A stretch of DNA of 64,000 nt from Anaerobacillus isosaccharinicus. GTDB taxonomy: Bacteria > Bacillota > Bacilli > Bacillales > Anaerobacillaceae. The DNA lies in assembly GCF_001866075.3 (NCBI RefSeq), contig NZ_CP063356.1:4702164-4766163 (forward strand). The letters are read 5' to 3'. The position numbers and the translations under genes were made by a program. This document shows positions 60,777 to 64,000 of the stretch, one piece after another. Every line of letters begins with the position of its first letter. The stretch's first letter is position 1. The notes beneath the pieces were generated by a model. The model saw only the letters and a program-made list of their open reading frames with translations, was not told the origin of the DNA and ran no database searches.

Positions 60777-62399
60777 TTAAGCCTCCGCTAGAATTTTATC
60801 TAACTCTCCTTGAAGAGTTTCTACTCCAACTCGCTTAGCAAAATCAAAGAAATTTTCACCTGGATGTTTTTCTTCTTTAAAGAATACAAATAGATCTTTT
60901 AACACAGCTGGTAAATTTTCCGAAGTAACACGACCTTTTAGCTTTTCATTAAACTTCGCGTGGTCTTTCTCTAACGTTCCACCTACATAAATTTCAAAAG
61001 CTTCAACCATTCCAGCTTCTTTCGTTTTCATTAGTACGCCTTGCAAACCAATATCTGCGATTTGGCGTTGCCCACATGAGTTCGGACAACCAACCATATG
61101 AATTCTTACAGGGACATCTAATTCGATTTGTTCATCTAAATATTCTGCAAGCTTACGCGTCGTTTCTTTCGTTTCAACCAGTGCTAAATTGCAATATTCA
61201 ATTCCTGTACATGCTACAGAATAGCCAATGAAGCTCTTAGGCTTGATTGTAATTTTTTCGAATACAGGTTCAGCTAATAAGTCTGCCATTTTTCCATCTG
61301 GAACATTTGGAATGACGATGTTTTGTGAATTACACGTCCTTATTTCACCATTACCGTATTTTTTAGCAACTGTAGCCAGTTGGATTAACTGCTCAGAATT
61401 CATACGCCCAACAGGAACGTTGAAACCAGCATAGCTTAAACCCTCTTGTTTTTGCTGATGAACACCGTAAAAATAACCAGCATTCCATTCTTCAACTTTA
61501 TCCTCACCCTTTAAATGAAGTTCACTACCGTATACTTCAAGGAGCTTTTCGCGGAATTTCTCTGGACCCCAATCTGCAATTAAAAACTTTAGACGAGCAC
61601 GATGACGCTTCTGGCGATAGCCGTAGTCACGGTAAATCGTTGTAACTGCAATGGCTACATCCTTTACTTGTTCTGGAAGCACGAAAACATCTAATTCTTC
61701 AGCCAAGTACGGCTTAGAAGAAAGTCCACCACCAACTTTTACGTGGAAGCCAACTTGTTCAACGTCATCAATAACCTTCACAGCAGGTGTAAAGGCTAAA
61801 CAATTAATCAGATCATGTCCTGCATTTTGAACATTTGCGGAAATGGACATTTTAAATTTACGAGGTAAGTTAGAGAAATCCTCATTTCTTTGGAAAAAAT
61901 GATAAACTTCATTTACGATTTCTCGTGTATCCATTAACTCATTTCGATCAATTCCTGCTAATGGATTTCCAATAATTGTTCTCGGAATGTCGCCACAAGC
62001 CCCAATAGAGGACAAGCCTACTTCTCCTAAACGCTTATAAATATCGGGTAATTGCTCAATCGTCAACCAATGATATTGAATGGCTTGACGTGTAGTAATG
62101 TCGATAACATCGCGGCCGTAGTCTTTACCGATGTTGGCAAGTGTAAGCGCCTGTTCATTGGTGATAATACCTGTCGGGATATTCACCCTCATCATAAAGT
62201 AGCCAGCTTCTTTAGGTTTTTGTAGGTAAAGACCCGCCCATTTAAAATGTCCCCAATCTTCTTCGGGTATAGACGCAAACCCTTCTTTTGCATAACGGTC
62301 GATATCATTTAAAATATCTAAACCATCTTTTTTCAACTTGTGAATTTCTTCTTTACTTAACTTACTTTCGTCATTTGCCCAAATCTGTTCGTACGCCAT
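60777..62399 (-). CDS. Ferredoxin-type nitrite/sulfite reductase
   Basis: A 540-residue siroheme/[4Fe-4S] reductase, with two ferredoxin-like half-domain repeats (HFKWAGLYLQKPKEAGYFMMRVNIP and QEGLSYAGFNVPVGRM). The cluster cysteines CTGIEYC and CPNSC are intact, and GDIPRTIIGNPLAG is a conserved siroheme-side loop. The enzyme makes six-electron reductions of sulfite to sulfide or nitrite to ammonia; the siroheme genes downstream fit either, and assimilatory sulfite reduction is favoured. First gene of the operon; AGGAGGCGG precedes the ATG at 62399. Confidence 0.9.
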   Translation of the reverse strand: MAYEQIWANDESKLSKEEIHKLKKDGLDILNDIDRYAKEGFASIPEEDWGHFKWAGLYLQKPKEAGYFMMRVNIPTGIITNEQALTLANIGKDYGRDVIDITTRQAIQYHWLTIEQLPDIYKRLGEVGLSSIGACGDIPRTIIGNPLAGIDRNELMDTREIVNEVYHFFQRNEDFSNLPRKFKMSISANVQNAGHDLINCLAFTPAVKVIDDVEQVGFHVKVGGGLSSKPYLAEELDVFVLPEQVKDVAIAVTTIYRDYGYRQKRHRARLKFLIADWGPEKFREKLLEVYGSELHLKGEDKVEEWNAGYFYGVHQQKQEGLSYAGFNVPVGRMNSEQLIQLATVAKKYGNGEIRTCNSQNIVIPNVPDGKMADLLAEPVFEKITIKPKSFIGYSVACTGIEYCNLALVETKETTRKLAEYLDEQIELDVPVRIHMVGCPNSCGQRQIADIGLQGVLMKTKEAGMVEAFEIYVGGTLEKDHAKFNEKLKGRVTSENLPAVLKDLFVFFKEEKHPGENFFDFAKRVGVETLQGELDKILAEA

Positions 62400-62449
62400 A
62401 ATCCGCCTCCTAAACTAGTAACCTACATTTTTATGCATAACTATTATTT

Positions 62450-62488
62450 TAGGGATCTTATCAATTGTTTATTAAAATGTAATCCCTA
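62450..62488. promoter_or_regulatory. Inverted repeat upstream of the reductase operon
   Basis: TAGGGAT (62450-62456) and ATCCCTA (62482-62488) flank an AT-rich 25-bp spacer, 51-89 bp before the start codon. It could be a regulator site; no S-box, T-box or CymR-type match was recognised. The remainder of 62400-62839 is the repeat at 62540-62742 and a terminator. Confidence 0.35.
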
Positions 62489-62539
62489 GTTATTTTATAT
62501 GATTAATTGATATTTTAAGGCGACCACGTATGAAAGTCA

Positions 62540-62742
62540 AGAACAAAGCGCAAGCACCCTGGTTAGCCCCGACAAGCAAATGTTCTGACAAGCAACTTCT
62601 TGAATAATCATCTTGTAAGCTTTGCGACGAGTAACCGTAGGAGCAAGGAGTGTGCTTTTTCACTTTTTACCTAAGAAAAAGTGAAATCCTTTTTCCTCGG
62701 CAGGTTATTTGACCTCGAGGGGCTGGGGGCTGGAGCTAGACT
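62540..62742. repeat. Interspersed repeat, copy B (AAAGCGC...GCTAGAC type)
   Basis: Shares ends and modules with the copy at 51851-52030: AAAGCGCAAGC, GACAAGCAAATGTTCTGACA, TTTGCGACGAGTAACCG (62621 on), GTGTGCTTTTTCACTTTTT (about 62650 on), GACCTCGAG and GGAGCTAGAC. The GCGACGAG module precedes the GTGTGC hairpin module here, opposite to copy A. Confidence 0.8.
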
Positions 62743-62795
62743 ATTACTGTTAGTAAACTTATCCACAGGTAAATAAACTTATAATTTCCTACACT

Positions 62796-62834
62796 AAAAA
62801 AGAAAACAGGTCAGCATTCAACGCTGACCCGTTT
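62796..62834 (-). terminator. Terminator of the aminotransferase gene
   Basis: Minus strand AAACGGGTCAGC-gttgaat-GCTGACCTGTTT followed by CTTTTTT. Confidence 0.9.
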
Positions 62835-62839
62835 ATTCA

Positions 62840-63994
62840 TTACAAAGTTGCAATAAACCTCTCAAAGCGGTTACAGCCTTCTTCAAGAATTTCCATACTA
62901 TAAGCGTAAGATAAACGAAGATAACCTTCACCATAGCCGGAAAAAGCTGAGCCTGGTACACAAGCAACTTTTCCCTCTTCCAAGAGTCGAATAGCAAACT
63001 CCTCTGCATTTAAGCCGAATTTAGCAATGGATGGAAATAAATAAAATGCTCCCTCTGGTTTAACGACTTCAATTCCCATCGATACTAAGCGATCATAGAC
63101 ATAATCACGGCGCTTTTCGTATTCCCCTCTCATCGCTGACGCATCATCAACACCTTTGGTTAAGGCTTGCACTGCAGCCCATTGTGAAATCGAGCTCGCG
63201 CAGCTTACGTTGTATTGATGAACTTTCAACATATGCTTCGCAATATTTTCCGGAGCGAAGACGAAACCAACCCGCCAGCCTGTCATTGAATGAGATTTAG
63301 ATAATCCATTAATAATGATTGTCTTCTCTTTCATTCCTGGAAACGAGGCGATTGAATAATGTTTTTGACCATATACTAATTCACTGTATATTTCATCAGA
63401 GAGAACAAAAACATTACGATCTTGTAATACTTGAGCGATTTCTGCTAACTCTGTTTTTGTTAGAATACACCCGGTTGGATTTGAAGGGTACGGTAGCATG
63501 ACACATCTCGTTTTACTTGTAATTAAACTTTCAATTTGTTTTGCCGTAATTTTAAAACCAGTTTCTCTTGTATCAGCATAGACAGGAATCCCACCACACA
63601 TTTTAATGATTGGCTCATAAGCGGGATAAACTGGTCCAGGAAGAATGACTTCGGAACCTTCTTCTAAAATGGTCCGAAAGGCAATGTCAATCCCTTGACT
63701 CGCACCTATTGTTGTAATCACTTCTGTTTTTGGATTGTATGTAAGCTTGTATTTAAATTCAATAAAATTTGTCGCTGCTAGGCAAAGCTCATCTAGACCA
63801 GCATTCTTCGTATACCCCGTTTTATTTTCAGCAATCGCTTTTTTACCTGCTTCTTTAATATGCTCTGGTGTTGGGAAATCTGGTTGTCCTATCGTAAGCT
63901 GTATTGCGTCAGGGAACTGCGCAACTCTGTTAAAAAACTGACGAATTCCAGAAATTTGAATGTTTTTGACTTGTGTATTAATTAGATGTTCCAT
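62840..63994 (-). CDS. patA: PLP-dependent aminotransferase, PatA type
   Basis: A 384-residue fold-type I aminotransferase, closest to B. subtilis PatA, which acts on N-acetyl-LL-diaminopimelate in lysine and wall precursor synthesis. Seen: IQLTIGQPDFPTPEHIKEA, TIGASQGIDIAFRTIL, PYPSNPTGCILTK, VLSDEIYSELVYG and the PLP lysine in INGLSKSHSMTGWRVG, with the substrate Arg in YLRLSYAYS. Several Bacillus paralogues (PatA, AspB, YugH) share these motifs, so the exact substrate is less sure than the class. Its start lies 6 bp from the window end. Confidence 0.85.
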   Translation of the reverse strand: MEHLINTQVKNIQISGIRQFFNRVAQFPDAIQLTIGQPDFPTPEHIKEAGKKAIAENKTGYTKNAGLDELCLAATNFIEFKYKLTYNPKTEVITTIGASQGIDIAFRTILEEGSEVILPGPVYPAYEPIIKMCGGIPVYADTRETGFKITAKQIESLITSKTRCVMLPYPSNPTGCILTKTELAEIAQVLQDRNVFVLSDEIYSELVYGQKHYSIASFPGMKEKTIIINGLSKSHSMTGWRVGFVFAPENIAKHMLKVHQYNVSCASSISQWAAVQALTKGVDDASAMRGEYEKRRDYVYDRLVSMGIEVVKPEGAFYLFPSIAKFGLNAEEFAIRLLEEGKVACVPGSAFSGYGEGYLRLSYAYSMEILEEGCNRFERFIATL

Positions 63995-64000
63995 TAGTCC

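Overview
The window looks like a chromosomal segment of a spore-forming, low-GC Bacillaceae. The evidence is a cotJABC operon and a CotX-type coat gene, many genes shared with Bacillus subtilis (yhaM, ypcP, nrnB, yppC, ykpA, yfmM, patA, sirB and relatives), strong AAGGAGG-type ribosome binding sites, TTG and GTG starts, and Bacillaceae-type interspersed repeats. The genus cannot be fixed from the sequence. SbtA, FolE2 and Na+-type transport genes would suit an alkaliphile, but that is inference. No rRNA, tRNA, CRISPR array or prophage was seen.

Layout. 1-8 kb: end of an MFS transporter, then housekeeping genes (ybaK, yhaM, folE2, a nitronate monooxygenase-like gene, a DUF4349 lipoprotein, a GNAT gene broken at a G7 run, and ypcP). 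8-13.6 kb: an Fsr-like efflux pump, a complete IS1380-type element with 6-bp target duplication, an array of nine 51-bp hairpin repeats, and a glycine riboswitch driving an ACT-domain/UPF0210 operon. 13.6-25 kb: PRC-barrel and YtxH proteins, nrnB, a GDSL hydrolase, a GGDEF protein, a DDE transposase beside a large palindrome, a MITE-like repeat, a haem-type membrane protein and topB. 25-43 kb: a segment bracketed by two nearly identical, inverted 1,883-bp IS4-type elements. It holds a MarR/MMPL pair, rarD, yppC, a proC-family gene, nineteen exact 52-bp repeats, a NERD protein, a beta-propeller protein, two ABC-F genes and a roughly 540-nt structured non-coding RNA. 43-64 kb: a serine protease, coat genes, an RlhA-like U32 protein, small oxidoreductases, an RlmI-like methyltransferase, a ZIP transporter, a DUF2294-SbtA pair with two terminators in its transcript, the cotJ operon, a siroheme/sulfite reductase operon, and a PatA-like aminotransferase.

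How genes work together. The ferredoxin-type nitrite/sulfite reductase, DUF3906, CobA-HemD and SirB genes form one minus-strand operon that makes both siroheme and the enzyme that uses it. MarR and the MMPL exporter overlap by 4 bp and share a palindromic operator. DUF2294 and SbtA look like a bicarbonate-uptake unit controlled by premature termination.

The least explained and most interesting items are the large RNA at 40426-40965, the two hairpin arrays with strict 51- and 52-bp periods, and the terminator-controlled leader of the DUF2294-SbtA unit. Coordinates were read by eye. Homology calls rest on recognised motifs and family knowledge; no database search was run.
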